A stretch of DNA of 13,821 bases, from positions 1 through 13,821 of the forward strand of contig JAWLHA010000092.1 in the NCBI GenBank assembly GCA_041690535.1, read 5' to 3'. This document shows, piece by piece, positions 4,939 through 12,662 of this stretch (position 1 is its first letter; each line of letters opens with the position of its first letter). The notes beneath the pieces are model-generated. The model ran no database searches and was not told where the DNA came from. It was given only the letters and a program-made list of their open reading frames with translations. Position numbers and translations under genes: made by a program. Source of the stretch: JAWLHA01 sp041690535. Its GTDB lineage: Bacteria > Pseudomonadota > Gammaproteobacteria > Thiohalomonadales > Thiohalomonadaceae.

Positions 4939-7900
4939 TTGAATACGGAGCTGTTCACCCCTCCCACCCGACAGTGGTTCAATGCGAACTTCGCCGCCCC
5001 CACCGCTGCCCAAACCCGCGGTTGGCCGGTGATCGCCGCGGGCCGTCACACCCTCATCACGGCCCCCACCGGCAGCGGCAAGACCCTGGCGGCCTTTCTC
5101 TGGGCCATCGACCGCTGCGCCCAACTGCCCATGGACGCCTCCCCGGGGGTGCGGGTGCTCTACATCTCCCCCCTCAAGGCGCTGGTCAACGATGTGGAGC
5201 GCAACCTGCGCGCCCCCCTGGCGGGGATCCTGCGCACCGGCGAGAGGCTCGGCACGCCCCTTCGGCCCCTGCGGACCGATGTGCGCACCGGCGATACCCC
5301 CTCCCAGGCACGGCGGGCCCAGCTGAAGTCCCCCGGCGAGATCCTGGTGACCACGCCCGAATCCCTCTTCCTGCTGCTGGGCTCCAAGGCGCGGGAGACC
5401 CTGCGCACCGTCCATACGGTGATCGTGGATGAGGTGCATGCGCTGCTGCCCACCAAGCGGGGGGTCCATCTGGCCCTGACGCTGGAGCGGCTGGCCGAGT
5501 TGTGCGAGGCCGACCCCCAACGCATCGGCCTCTCCGCCACCGTCCGCCCCCTGGAGGAGGCCGCCGGATTCCTGGGGGGCGACCGCCCGGTGGAGGTGGT
5601 GGATGCCCACGCCCCGCCCCGCCTGGACCTGCGCATCACCGTACCGGTGCCCGACATGGAGAGGGTCTCCCCGCCCCCCGAACCGCGCGGAGGCAACCTG
5701 CTGGCCGAGCGGGAGAAGCAGCCGCCCCTGCCCGCCGAGCGGGGGATCTGGGCGGCCGTCTACCCCGCCCTCACCGAGGCCATTCTCGCCCACCACTCCA
5801 CCCTGGTGTTCGTCAACAGCCGCGGCCTATGCGAGCGGCTCACCACCCGCATCAACGAGCTGGCCAACGAGGAGCTGGTGCGTGCCCACCACGGGAGCGT
5901 CTCCCACGAACGGCGGGCGGAGATCGAGGAGGCACTCAAACGGGGCGCGGTGCGGGGCATCGTCGCCACCTCCTCCCTGGAGCTGGGGATCGACATGGGG
6001 GCGGTGGAGCAGGTGCTGCTGGTGGAGTCGCCCGGCTCGGTGGCCCGGGGATTGCAGCGGGTGGGCCGCTCCGGCCACGGCGTCGAGGAGGTGAGCATCG
6101 GGCGGATCTATCCCAAGTACCGAGGGGACCTGCTCGAGTGTGCGGTGGTGGCCCGACGCATGTTGGCGGGGGAGATCGAGGCGGTGCGCACCCCGCGCAA
6201 CGCGCTGGATGTGCTGGCCCAGCAGATGGTGGCCCTCTGCCTGGAGCGCCCCCGGGAGCTGGGGGCCCTGGGCCGACTGGCGCGCCGCGCCTGGCCTTAC
6301 CGAGAGCTGAGCCGTGTGGCCCTGGAGCAGGTGGCGGAGATGCTCTCCGGCGGTTACCCCTCGGGCGACTTCGCCGATCTGCGCCCCCTGCTGGCGTGGG
6401 ACCGCACCGCCGGCCTGCTGAGCACCCGGCGCGGGGCGGCCATGATCTCCCGTCTCAACGTCGGCACCATCCCCGACCGGGGCAACTACGCGGTGCAGCT
6501 GGGCGCTGACGGCCCCCGCCTGGGAGAGCTGGACGAAGAGATGGTCCACGAGAGCAAAAAGGGGGACAACATCCTGCTGGGGGCGAGCACCTGGCGGGTG
6601 GAGGAGATCACCCGCGATCGGGTCATCGTCTCCCCCGCCCCCGGCGAGGCGGGGCGCCTCCCCTTCTGGCACGGTGAGGGCCCCGGCCGCCCCTTGGAGT
6701 TGGGGCGGGCTTTGGGCGCCTTGCTGCGGGAGCTGGCAAGCCTGCCCCCGAGCCGGGCGGCCCAGTGGCTGGCCCGCGAATATCCCCTGGACGAGTTCGC
6801 CGCCCGCAATCTCGCCGCCTACGTGCGCGAGCAGCGCCAGCAGACCGGCACCCTGCCCACCGATCGGGCCATCACCGTGGAGCGCTTCCGCGACGAGCTG
6901 GGGGATTGGCGCGTCTGTATCCTCACCCCCTTCGGCGCCCGCATCCACGCCCCCTGGGCGATGATCCTGCAACGCCTGCTGAGCCGCCGCGAGGGGTTCG
7001 AGGTGCAGAGCATGTACACCGACGACGGCATCGTGCTGCGCTTCGCCGACGCCGAGAGCCCACCCGCACTCGGGGATCTGCTGCCCGATCCCGACGAGGT
7101 GGAGGAGCTGCTCACCGAGCAGCTGCCCGACACCGCCCTCTTCGCCAGCCTCTTCCGCGAGAACGCCGCCCGTGCGCTGCTCATGCCCAAGCGTTCCGCC
7201 GAGGGGCGCCGCCCCCTATGGGCCCAGCGACTGAAGGCACAGCATCTTCTCGCCACCGTGCGCCGCTATCCCGCCTTCCCCATCGTTCTGGAGACCTATC
7301 GGCAGGCCCTCTCCGACATCTTCGACCTGCCCGGATTCAAGGCCCTGCTGAGGGACATTCAGGCCCGACGGGTGCGGCTGGAGGAGGTGGAGACCCGCGT
7401 CCCCTCCCCCTTTGCCCGCTCCCTGGTGTTCGCCTACGTGGCCGCCTTCATCTACGAGCAGGATGCCCCCCTGGCCGAACGCAAGGCCCAGGCGCTCACC
7501 CTCGACCGCAACCTGTTGGCCGAGCTGCTGGGCCAGGCTGAGCTGCGCGAGCTCATCGATCCCGAGGTGCTGGCGCAGCTGGAGGCGGAGCTGCAGCACC
7601 TGGCCGAGGGGCGCCGCGCCCGCGATGCGGACGAGGTGCACGATCTGCTGCGGCGCCTGGGCGACCTCAGCGAGGCCGAAGTCGCCGCCCGCAGCACCGG
7701 ACCTGTGGATGCACTGAAGGCGCTCTCCCGGCAGCGGCGGGCCGCGACCATCAACATAGGGGGCGAACCCCGCTGGATCGCGGCCGAAGATGCGGGGCTG
7801 TACCGCGACGCCCTGGGGGCGGTCCCCCCTCCCGGCCTCCCCAAGCGGGATCTCGCCCCGGTGGAGGCGCCCCTGGAGGGGTTGCTGCGCCGTTATGCCC

Positions 7901-9342
7901 GCACCCGGGGCCCCTTCACCGCGGCGGAGGCGGCCACCCGCTTCGGCCTGCGGCCCGCCCAGGTGGAGCCCATTTTGCGGCTGCTGGAGCGCGAAGGGGT
8001 GGTGCTGTCTGGGGAGATCCGCCCGGCCGGCAATGCCCTGGAGTGGGTGGACACCGAGGTGTTGCGGCGCCTGAAGCGCCTCACCCTGGCCCGCCTGCGC
8101 CGGGAGATCGCCCCGGTGGAGGCCCGCACCCTGGGGCGATTCCTTCCCGACTGGCAGGGGGTGGGCGGAGAGAACCGCGGGCCAGAGCGGTTGCGGGAGG
8201 CCATGGTGCAGCTGGAGGGGCTCCCCCTCCCCTGGTCCACATTGGGGCAGGTGCTGCTGCCCGCCCGGGTCCCCGGCTTTCATTTCGAGGCGCTGGACCT
8301 GCTGGCCGCTACCGGTCAGGTGGTGTGGGTGGGGCGCGGCGCCCTGGGCAGTCGCGACGGACGCATCGCCCTCTACCGGCGCGAACGGGTCCACCTGCTG
8401 CTGGAGCCCGAGGCCGAGCCGGCTCTGGAGCCGCTGCATCGTGCGCTGCTCGACCACCTGGGCCGTCGGGGCGCCTGCTTCCTGCTGGAGCTGGAGCAGG
8501 CCGCCCGCCAGGCCGGGTTCGCCCCCACCGGCGCCGAACTGAGCGCCGCCCTTTGGGATCTGGTGTGGGCCGGGGGCGTCACCAACGACACCTTCGCCCC
8601 GCTGCGGGCCCTGGCCGGCGGGACCTCGGAGCGGGCCCGTCGCCGCGGGGGGCCATCGCTCACCGGGGGGCGCTGGTCGCTGGTGGCCCATCTGTTCACC
8701 CCCGCCCCCTCCCTGACGGAGCGCAGCGTGGCCCGTGCGGAGATGCTGCTGGAGCGCTACGGCGTGGTGAGCCGGGAGGCCGCCCTGGCCGAATCCCTGC
8801 CCGGCGGCTTCGGCCCGCTCTATCAGGTCCTCAGGGAGATGGAGCAGAACGGGCGGGTCCGCCGCGGCTACTTCGTGGAGGGGCTCTCGGGGGCCCAGTT
8901 TGCCCGCCCCGGGGTGGTGGAGCGGCTGCGGGGGGCCCGTCCCGGCGAGCCGCCCATGGAAGGCGACGCCACCGCCCCGGTGCGCCTGCTGGCCGCCTTG
9001 GACCCTGCCACCCCCTACGGCACCCTGCTCCCCTGGCCCCCCACCTCCGCCGAGGGGCTTCAACCCCGGCGCATCAGCGGTGCGTGGGTGGCGCTGGTCG
9101 ATGGGGCGCCGGCGCTCTATGTGGGTCCCGACGGACGGCAACTGCTGACCTTCAGGGATGTCGAGCCCGACGCGCTTGATGCCGCCCTGCACGCCCTGGT
9201 CCAACTGCCTCGGGGCGGCAGACGGCGCTATTTCGTCATCCAGCGCATTGACGGGGTGCCGGCGCAGGAATCCCCCCTCAAGGAGCGGCTCCTGCGCGCG
9301 GGATTCGAGTCGGACTACAAGGGGCTGGCACCACGGCCGTAA
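4939..9342 (+). CDS. lhr: Long-form Lhr helicase (Large helicase-related protein)
   Basis: A 1467-residue superfamily 2 ATPase of the long Lhr type (E. coli Lhr about 1538 residues), a 3'-5' DNA/RNA-DNA translocase linked to DNA repair. The motor motifs are intact: Walker A APTGSGKT (42-49), DEVH box (164-167), SAT (199-201) and motif VI QRVGRSGHG (373-381). The Lhr-core region (winged helix and DEAD/H-associated domain) follows, then a C-terminal extension of about 550 residues. In E. coli that C-terminal region is reported to have uracil-DNA glycosylase activity. Translation starts at TTG (4939-4941), supported by GGAG at 4930-4933 with 5-base spacing and by the conserved FTPPTRQWF just after it. 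The gene continues directly into nei, so helicase and glycosylase are probably co-expressed. Confidence 0.95.
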   Translation: MNTELFTPPTRQWFNANFAAPTAAQTRGWPVIAAGRHTLITAPTGSGKTLAAFLWAIDRCAQLPMDASPGVRVLYISPLKALVNDVERNLRAPLAGILRTGERLGTPLRPLRTDVRTGDTPSQARRAQLKSPGEILVTTPESLFLLLGSKARETLRTVHTVIVDEVHALLPTKRGVHLALTLERLAELCEADPQRIGLSATVRPLEEAAGFLGGDRPVEVVDAHAPPRLDLRITVPVPDMERVSPPPEPRGGNLLAEREKQPPLPAERGIWAAVYPALTEAILAHHSTLVFVNSRGLCERLTTRINELANEELVRAHHGSVSHERRAEIEEALKRGAVRGIVATSSLELGIDMGAVEQVLLVESPGSVARGLQRVGRSGHGVEEVSIGRIYPKYRGDLLECAVVARRMLAGEIEAVRTPRNALDVLAQQMVALCLERPRELGALGRLARRAWPYRELSRVALEQVAEMLSGGYPSGDFADLRPLLAWDRTAGLLSTRRGAAMISRLNVGTIPDRGNYAVQLGADGPRLGELDEEMVHESKKGDNILLGASTWRVEEITRDRVIVSPAPGEAGRLPFWHGEGPGRPLELGRALGALLRELASLPPSRAAQWLAREYPLDEFAARNLAAYVREQRQQTGTLPTDRAITVERFRDELGDWRVCILTPFGARIHAPWAMILQRLLSRREGFEVQSMYTDDGIVLRFADAESPPALGDLLPDPDEVEELLTEQLPDTALFASLFRENAARALLMPKRSAEGRRPLWAQRLKAQHLLATVRRYPAFPIVLETYRQALSDIFDLPGFKALLRDIQARRVRLEEVETRVPSPFARSLVFAYVAAFIYEQDAPLAERKAQALTLDRNLLAELLGQAELRELIDPEVLAQLEAELQHLAEGRRARDADEVHDLLRRLGDLSEAEVAARSTGPVDALKALSRQRRAATINIGGEPRWIAAEDAGLYRDALGAVPPPGLPKRDLAPVEAPLEGLLRRYARTRGPFTAAEAATRFGLRPAQVEPILRLLEREGVVLSGEIRPAGNALEWVDTEVLRRLKRLTLARLRREIAPVEARTLGRFLPDWQGVGGENRGPERLREAMVQLEGLPLPWSTLGQVLLPARVPGFHFEALDLLAATGQVVWVGRGALGSRDGRIALYRRERVHLLLEPEAEPALEPLHRALLDHLGRRGACFLLELEQAARQAGFAPTGAELSAALWDLVWAGGVTNDTFAPLRALAGGTSERARRRGGPSLTGGRWSLVAHLFTPAPSLTERSVARAEMLLERYGVVSREAALAESLPGGFGPLYQVLREMEQNGRVRRGYFVEGLSGAQFARPGVVERLRGARPGEPPMEGDATAPVRLLAALDPATPYGTLLPWPPTSAEGLQPRRISGAWVALVDGAPALYVGPDGRQLLTFRDVEPDALDAALHALVQLPRGGRRRYFVIQRIDGVPAQESPLKERLLRAGFESDYKGLAPRP

Positions 9343-9355
9343 CCCCGAGTTGCAC

Positions 9356-10144
9356 ATGCCCGAAGGCGACACCATTCACAAGCTGGCCCGTATCCTCGCA
9401 CCGCGTCTGACCGGCGCGGCCGTGGTGCACAGCCGCCTGCGGCACCACCAGGGAGACCCGCTCGCGGGTCGGCGGATCGTCGGCGTGGATGCCCTGGGCA
9501 AACACCTGTTCATCCGCTTCGAGGGCGGCCTCTCGCTCCGCACCCACCTGGGGTTGTACGGCAGCTGGCACGGCTACGCGCCCGCGGAGCCGTGGCAGAA
9601 GCCCGAGCGGCGCGCCTCGGTGGTGCTGGGGCTGCCCGAGGCGGTGTTCGTCTGTTTCAATGCGAGAGAGGTGCAGATTCTGAGGGAGGGCGGTGGCGTG
9701 CGCGAGCGCGAGCTCGCCAAGGTGCTCGGCCCCGATCTGCTGTCGCCGCGGCCGGATTTCGCCGCCATGGTGCGGCGGGCCCGAACAACCCTGCCGCCCG
9801 AGACCCCGTTGATGGACATGCTGCTCGATCAGCGGGTCGCGGCGGGGATCGGCAACATCTACAAATCTGAACTACTGTTCATCCTGCACCTGTTGCCGCA
9901 ACGACAGCTGGAGAGCATCGGGGACGGGGTCATCGAGTCCCTCTACCGCCGTGCTTCAGCACTGCTGCGGTACAACCTGGCCAGCGGGCCGCGCACCACC
10001 CGGTTCGCTGCCGATGGCCTGGGACGGCTCTGGGTGTATGGGCGCGGCGGCGCCCCCTGCCTCATCTGTCGGCAAGCTCTCGCGGCGGCGAAATGCGGAC
10101 GGGATCGGCGCGTGACCTTCTGGTGCCCCTCATGCCAAAAATGA
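9356..10144 (+). CDS. nei: Fpg/Nei-family DNA glycosylase/AP lyase (endonuclease VIII type)
   Basis: A 262-residue bifunctional glycosylase that removes oxidised bases and nicks the abasic site. The mature N-terminus P-E-G-D-T-I-H supplies the catalytic Pro2 and Glu3; the Pro-Glu-Gly-Asp form is Nei-like rather than Fpg-like. A conserved lysine is at 49 (LGKHLF). The helix-two-turn-helix DNA-binding element is DQRVAAGIGNIYKSELL (158-174). A C-terminal zinc finger uses Cys235, 238, 257 and 260, with the arginine-rich GRDRRVTFWC between them. The ATG at 9356 is required because residue 2 must become the N-terminus, although the frame is open further upstream. It lies 13 bases after the lhr stop, which indicates an operon. 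lhr-nei adjacency is also known in Mycobacterium tuberculosis (Rv3296-Rv3297). Confidence 0.93.
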   Translation: MPEGDTIHKLARILAPRLTGAAVVHSRLRHHQGDPLAGRRIVGVDALGKHLFIRFEGGLSLRTHLGLYGSWHGYAPAEPWQKPERRASVVLGLPEAVFVCFNAREVQILREGGGVRERELAKVLGPDLLSPRPDFAAMVRRARTTLPPETPLMDMLLDQRVAAGIGNIYKSELLFILHLLPQRQLESIGDGVIESLYRRASALLRYNLASGPRTTRFAADGLGRLWVYGRGGAPCLICRQALAAAKCGRDRRVTFWCPSCQK

Positions 10145-10233
10145 GGGCTTGGGGGATCTGGACAGCTCGCGTAACTGGCCCGATACTTCGCCACCAAGCG
10201 GACGCAAAGGGGTCCCTCCCCGCCGCGCCCGTT

Positions 10234-10265
10234 GGCCGAAGATCGCTTCAGCGACGCTCACGGCC
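10234..10265 (+). promoter_or_regulatory. Nested stem-loop in the leader of the hypothetical gene
   Basis: GGCCG (10234-10238) can pair with CGGCC (10261-10265) around an inner TCGCT/AGCGA hairpin (10243-10254). It is not followed by T residues. It may separate nei from the next gene or shape the leader of the 128-residue protein. Support is from symmetry only. Confidence 0.25.
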
Positions 10266-10308
10266 GAGGCGGGTTTGTACAACCAACTTGCTGGGGGTTT
10301 CAACAATC

Positions 10309-10695
10309 GTGAGTAAAGATTCGCTCTGGTTCGGCTACCTCGATGCTGGGAGCAAAAGCACCCCCGTGGTGCTGGACAATTCGCTCAACACGGCGAATCC
10401 CAAAACCCTCTACGTCTACAATGCGGCGCGGCGCGAAATCCTCGAGTACAACCGGGAGATCGTCCAGCCGAAACTGCGTGACTTGAAGCCCGGGGAGGCC
10501 CGGCCCGAGGAGTTGAAGGCCGGCTTCACCGAGGCGTTGCGGGGTTTCAGACCGCGGGGGGCCCGGGTGGTGAACCTGCCCGAGAAGGGTCGCCCCACTG
10601 CCACGAAAAAGACGGAAGAGAGCGGCTACGAGGATACGGTGAAACAGCACGTCGGAACGGCCGAAGAGGATGAGTGGTCCGGAGACGAGGAGTGA
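10309..10695 (+). CDS. Hypothetical 128-residue protein of unrecognised family
   Basis: I do not recognise a family. The N-terminal half (MSKDSLWFGYLDAGSKSTPV...) looks like a compact ordered domain with aromatic and charged residues up to about residue 58. The middle is proline- and arginine-rich (RPRGARVVNLPEKGRPTATK, 81-100). The tail is very acidic (TAEEDEWSGDEE, 117-128). It has no signal peptide, membrane segment or cysteine. The start is taken as GTG at 10309 because the frame upstream of it overlaps nei and reads as low-complexity arginine-rich sequence; GGGGG at 10293-10297 is a mediocre ribosome site. It sits 164 bases after nei and before a strong terminator, so it could be a separate gene or a distal member of the repair operon. 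Confidence 0.7.
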   Translation: MSKDSLWFGYLDAGSKSTPVVLDNSLNTANPKTLYVYNAARREILEYNREIVQPKLRDLKPGEARPEELKAGFTEALRGFRPRGARVVNLPEKGRPTATKKTEESGYEDTVKQHVGTAEEDEWSGDEE

Positions 10696-10707
10696 GTCAC
10701 CGCTGAG

Positions 10708-10735
10708 GGCCGGTGCCTGCACCGGCCTTCGATTT
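10708..10735 (+). terminator. Strong hairpin terminator between convergent genes
   Basis: GGCCGGTGC (10708-10716) pairs with GCACCGGCC (10719-10727), giving an 8-9 bp GC stem with a tight CCTG loop, followed by TTCGATTT. It begins 13 bases after the stop codon of the 128-residue protein gene and ends at the last codon of convergent rsuA, so it can serve the plus strand and perhaps both. Confidence 0.8.
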
Positions 10736-11433
10736 CATTCACAGGCCGCCGCGGCGATCTCCCCAGCGCTAAGGGGCCGCCACTGCCCGGGCGCCAGATC
10801 CGGGTCCAGCACCACCCCGCCGATCCGCTCCCGATGCAGGGCGATCACCCGATTCCCCACCGCGGCAAACATCCGCTTCACCTGGTGGTATTTTCCCTCA
10901 GTGATGGTCAGGCGACATTCGCGCGCGGCAAGCGGCTCCACCACCGTAGGGCTCGTGGGCCGCTTCTCCCCTTTGAGCAGCACCCCTGCCGCAAGGACCT
11001 CCACCGCCGAATCCGTGAGGGCCTCCGCCAGCGTCACCCGATAGGTCTTGGCACACTTGCGCCGGGGCGAGCTCACCCGGTGAGACCAATCGCCATCGTC
11101 GGTGATGAGTACCAGTCCGGTGGCATCGATATCCAGCCGCCCGGCAAAATGCAGTCCCTCTTTGCCCTCCCCCTTGAGCAGCTCCAGGGCGGTGGGGTGT
11201 TCGTCATCGCGGGTGGCGCAGACGTAGCCCGTGGGTTTGTGCAGCATGAAATAGCGTGGCCCGCGCTCGGTGACCGACTGTCCCCCCATTTCCACCCGGC
11301 TGGTGCTCTGCACGTGGAAGCCGGGGTCGCGCACCGCCAGGCCGTCCACCACCACCCTGCCCGAACGAATGGCCCGCTGCGCCTCGGCGCGGCTGAGGGA
11401 GGTGGAGCTGCTGAGAAAGCGATCGAGACGCAT
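10735..11433 (-). CDS. rsuA: 16S rRNA pseudouridine(516) synthase RsuA
   Basis: Converts U516 of 16S rRNA to pseudouridine. At 232 residues it is the family length (E. coli 231) and colinear with it. An N-terminal S4 RNA-binding domain (MRLDRFLSSSTSLSRAEAQR..., about 1-48) is followed by the catalytic domain with RYFMLHKPTGYVC (60-72). The active-site aspartate is Asp101 in GRLDIDATGL, and the late motif EGKYHQVKRMF is typical. The start is the ATG at 11433, which aligns with E. coli MRLDKF. The frame stays open another 56 codons upstream through repeat R4, but that extension is repeat-derived and has no homology to the family. GGTGA 8 bases upstream of the ATG is a possible ribosome site. 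Confidence 0.95.
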   Translation of the reverse strand: MRLDRFLSSSTSLSRAEAQRAIRSGRVVVDGLAVRDPGFHVQSTSRVEMGGQSVTERGPRYFMLHKPTGYVCATRDDEHPTALELLKGEGKEGLHFAGRLDIDATGLVLITDDGDWSHRVSSPRRKCAKTYRVTLAEALTDSAVEVLAAGVLLKGEKRPTSPTVVEPLAARECRLTITEGKYHQVKRMFAAVGNRVIALHRERIGGVVLDPDLAPGQWRPLSAGEIAAAACE

Positions 11434-11468
11434 GGCAAAGTTCACCGGCGACAGAGAAGCGCCGCACT

Positions 11469-11487
11469 GTGACAGATGATCTGTGAC
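11469..11487. promoter_or_regulatory. 19-bp dyad GTGACAGATGATCTGTGAC upstream of rsuA
   Basis: The two halves match at 8 of 9 pairs around a central G. The site is 36 bases upstream of the rsuA ATG and close to R4. This is the size and symmetry of a dimeric repressor or activator site. A second perfect dyad, CCGCGC-AAC-GCGCGG (11487-11501), follows at once and overlaps the R4 target duplication. No regulator can be named. Confidence 0.4.
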
Positions 11488-11504
11488 CGCGCAACGCGCG
11501 GGCA

Positions 11505-11669
11505 CAGGGTAAACGCATACTACCCCAGAGCAATGTAAGTCCTTGAAAGCAGGTCGTCGGCCGCATGGACGCGGCCGTCGAGCGTACATGGATGTATTCA
11601 CAGCGCACCTGCTTTCAAGGACTTACATCGCTCACAGCACGGCCGTGACGTAGGTATGCGTTCACCCTG
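11505..11669 (+). mobile_element. MITE copy R4, short type (165 bp), with 10-bp target duplication
   Basis: The ends are CAGGGTAAACGCATACT (11505-11521) and GGTATGCGTTCACCCTG (11653-11669), which match at 15 of 17 positions. The inner arms at 11529-11554 and 11607-11632 match at 25 of 26. Flanking direct repeats CGCGCGGGCA are at 11495-11504 and 11670-11679. The middle is nearly identical to R3, with hairpins GGCCGCATGGACGCGGCC (11559-11576) and GTACATGGATGTA (11584-11596). It fills most of the shared front region of rsuA and gloC, so any upstream regulation of both genes had to survive or adapt to its insertion. Confidence 0.93.
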
Positions 11670-11691
11670 CGCGCGGGCAGTCCGTTATAAT
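11661..11691 (+). promoter_or_regulatory. gloC promoter with consensus -10; -35 supplied by the R4 end
   Basis: A perfect TATAAT lies at 11686-11691, only 8 bases before the gloC ATG at 11700, so transcription should begin at about 11698-11700. The best -35 candidate is TTCACC (11661-11666), inside the right terminal repeat of R4, at a long spacing of 19 bases. The -10 box is convincing by itself; the -35 assignment is tentative. Confidence 0.6.
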
Positions 11692-11699
11692 CCCTCCCC

Positions 11700-12329
11700 A
11701 TGAGATACCGCATCATTCCCGTCACGCCGTTCCAGCAGAACTGTTCGCTCATCTGGTGTGAAGCCACCGGCAAGGCTGCCCTGGTAGACCCCGGGGGCGA
11801 GGCGCACCGCCTGCTTCAGGCGGTGGCGGCCCAGGGCCTCACACTGGAGAAGATCCTGCTGACCCACGGCCACATCGATCACGTGGGGGCCACCGCAGAG
11901 ATCGCGGCCGGCGAGGGAGTGCCGGTGGAGGGGCCCCAGCGGGAGGACGCCTTTTGGCTGGAGGCCCTGGCGCAGCAGGCCGCCATGTTCGGCTTCCCCA
12001 GCCCCGACCCGTTCAGCCCCGACCGCTGGCTCGAGGAGGGGGACCGGGTGAGCGTGGGCGAGGAGATACTGGAAGTCATCCACTGCCCCGGACACACCCC
12101 TGGCCACGTGGTCTTCTATCACCGGGGCGAAAAACTCGCCTTGGTCGGCGATGTGTTGTTTCACGGCTCCATCGGCCGGACCGACTTCCCGCGGGGCGAC
12201 CACCGGGCCCTCATCGCCTCCATCAAGGAGAAGCTCTGGCCCCTGGGCGATGAGGTGCAGTTCATCCCCGGCCACGGCCCCACCTCCACCTTCGGCGAAG
12301 AGCGGCGCAACAACCCCTTTCTGACCTGA
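11700..12329 (+). CDS. gloC: Type II glyoxalase, metallo-beta-lactamase fold (YcbL/GloC)
   Basis: A 209-residue hydrolase that cleaves S-lactoylglutathione to lactate and glutathione, the second step of methylglyoxal detoxification. It is colinear with E. coli YcbL/GloC from the first residues (MRYRIIPVTPFQQNCSLIWC) to the end. The metal ligands are complete: T-H-G-H-I-D-H (55-61, giving His56, His58, Asp60, His61), His132 in CPGHTPGH, Asp151 in VGDVLF and His192 in PGHGPTS. Homology fixes the start at the ATG at 11700. No Shine-Dalgarno sequence precedes it and the -10 box is 8 bases upstream, so the mRNA is probably leaderless. The stop codon (12327-12329) lies within the target duplication of repeat R5. 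Confidence 0.95.
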   Translation: MRYRIIPVTPFQQNCSLIWCEATGKAALVDPGGEAHRLLQAVAAQGLTLEKILLTHGHIDHVGATAEIAAGEGVPVEGPQREDAFWLEALAQQAAMFGFPSPDPFSPDRWLEEGDRVSVGEEILEVIHCPGHTPGHVVFYHRGEKLALVGDVLFHGSIGRTDFPRGDHRALIASIKEKLWPLGDEVQFIPGHGPTSTFGEERRNNPFLT

Positions 12330-12332
12330 CCT

Positions 12333-12581
12333 CAGGGTAAACGCATACTTACGTAACGGCCGTGCTGTGAGCGATGTAAGTCCTTGAAAGCAGGTACGCT
12401 GTCAATACGACCGACATGGACGTCGGGAGTGAAGATTATGCAGGAGCCATCATCTTCCATCCCTGTGCGCTCGATGGCCGCAGCCGCTCCGGGCATAAGT
12501 GCATCCTTGCACCAATCCATGCGGCCGACGACCTGCTTTCAGGGACTTCCATCGCTCTTGGGTAAGTATGCGTTTACCCTG
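12333..12581 (-). mobile_element. MITE copy R5, long type (249 bp), intact with 10-bp target duplication
   Basis: The ends CAGGGTAAACGCATACT (12333-12349) and its exact complement (12565-12581) match over 17 of 17 bases. The inner arms are at 12370-12395 and 12531-12556. Flanking direct repeats GACCTGACCT are at 12323-12332 and 12582-12591. It contains one copy of the 50-bp unit found three times in R2 (12409-12458). Minus-strand hairpins include GTGCAAGGATGCAC (12499-12512) and GCACAGGGATGG (12457-12468). Its minus-strand middle contains the R3/R4 middle as separated blocks, so the short type is best read as an internal deletion of this longer form. Bases 12592-12649 carry no recognised signal. 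Confidence 0.94.
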
Positions 12582-12662
12582 GACCTGACCTGCATCCTTG
12601 TAGCCTTCAGGGGAATTCGAAGCTAAGGTAGCCGGTAAGTCAGGATATTGGAGGGATCGGCC

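Noticed and set aside
5827..6972. A 381-codon minus-strand open frame
   Set aside because: Antisense to the lhr motor region, low-complexity composition, no ribosome site or family resemblance.
7216..9375. A 719-codon open frame on the minus strand
   Set aside because: It is antisense to lhr and the start of nei, is rich in Gly, Gln and Pro from GC-biased codons, and has no domain. It is a shadow of the helicase gene.
11434..11601. A 56-codon N-terminal extension of rsuA reading through R4
   Set aside because: RsuA proteins start at MRLD; the extension is translated repeat sequence and no family member has it.
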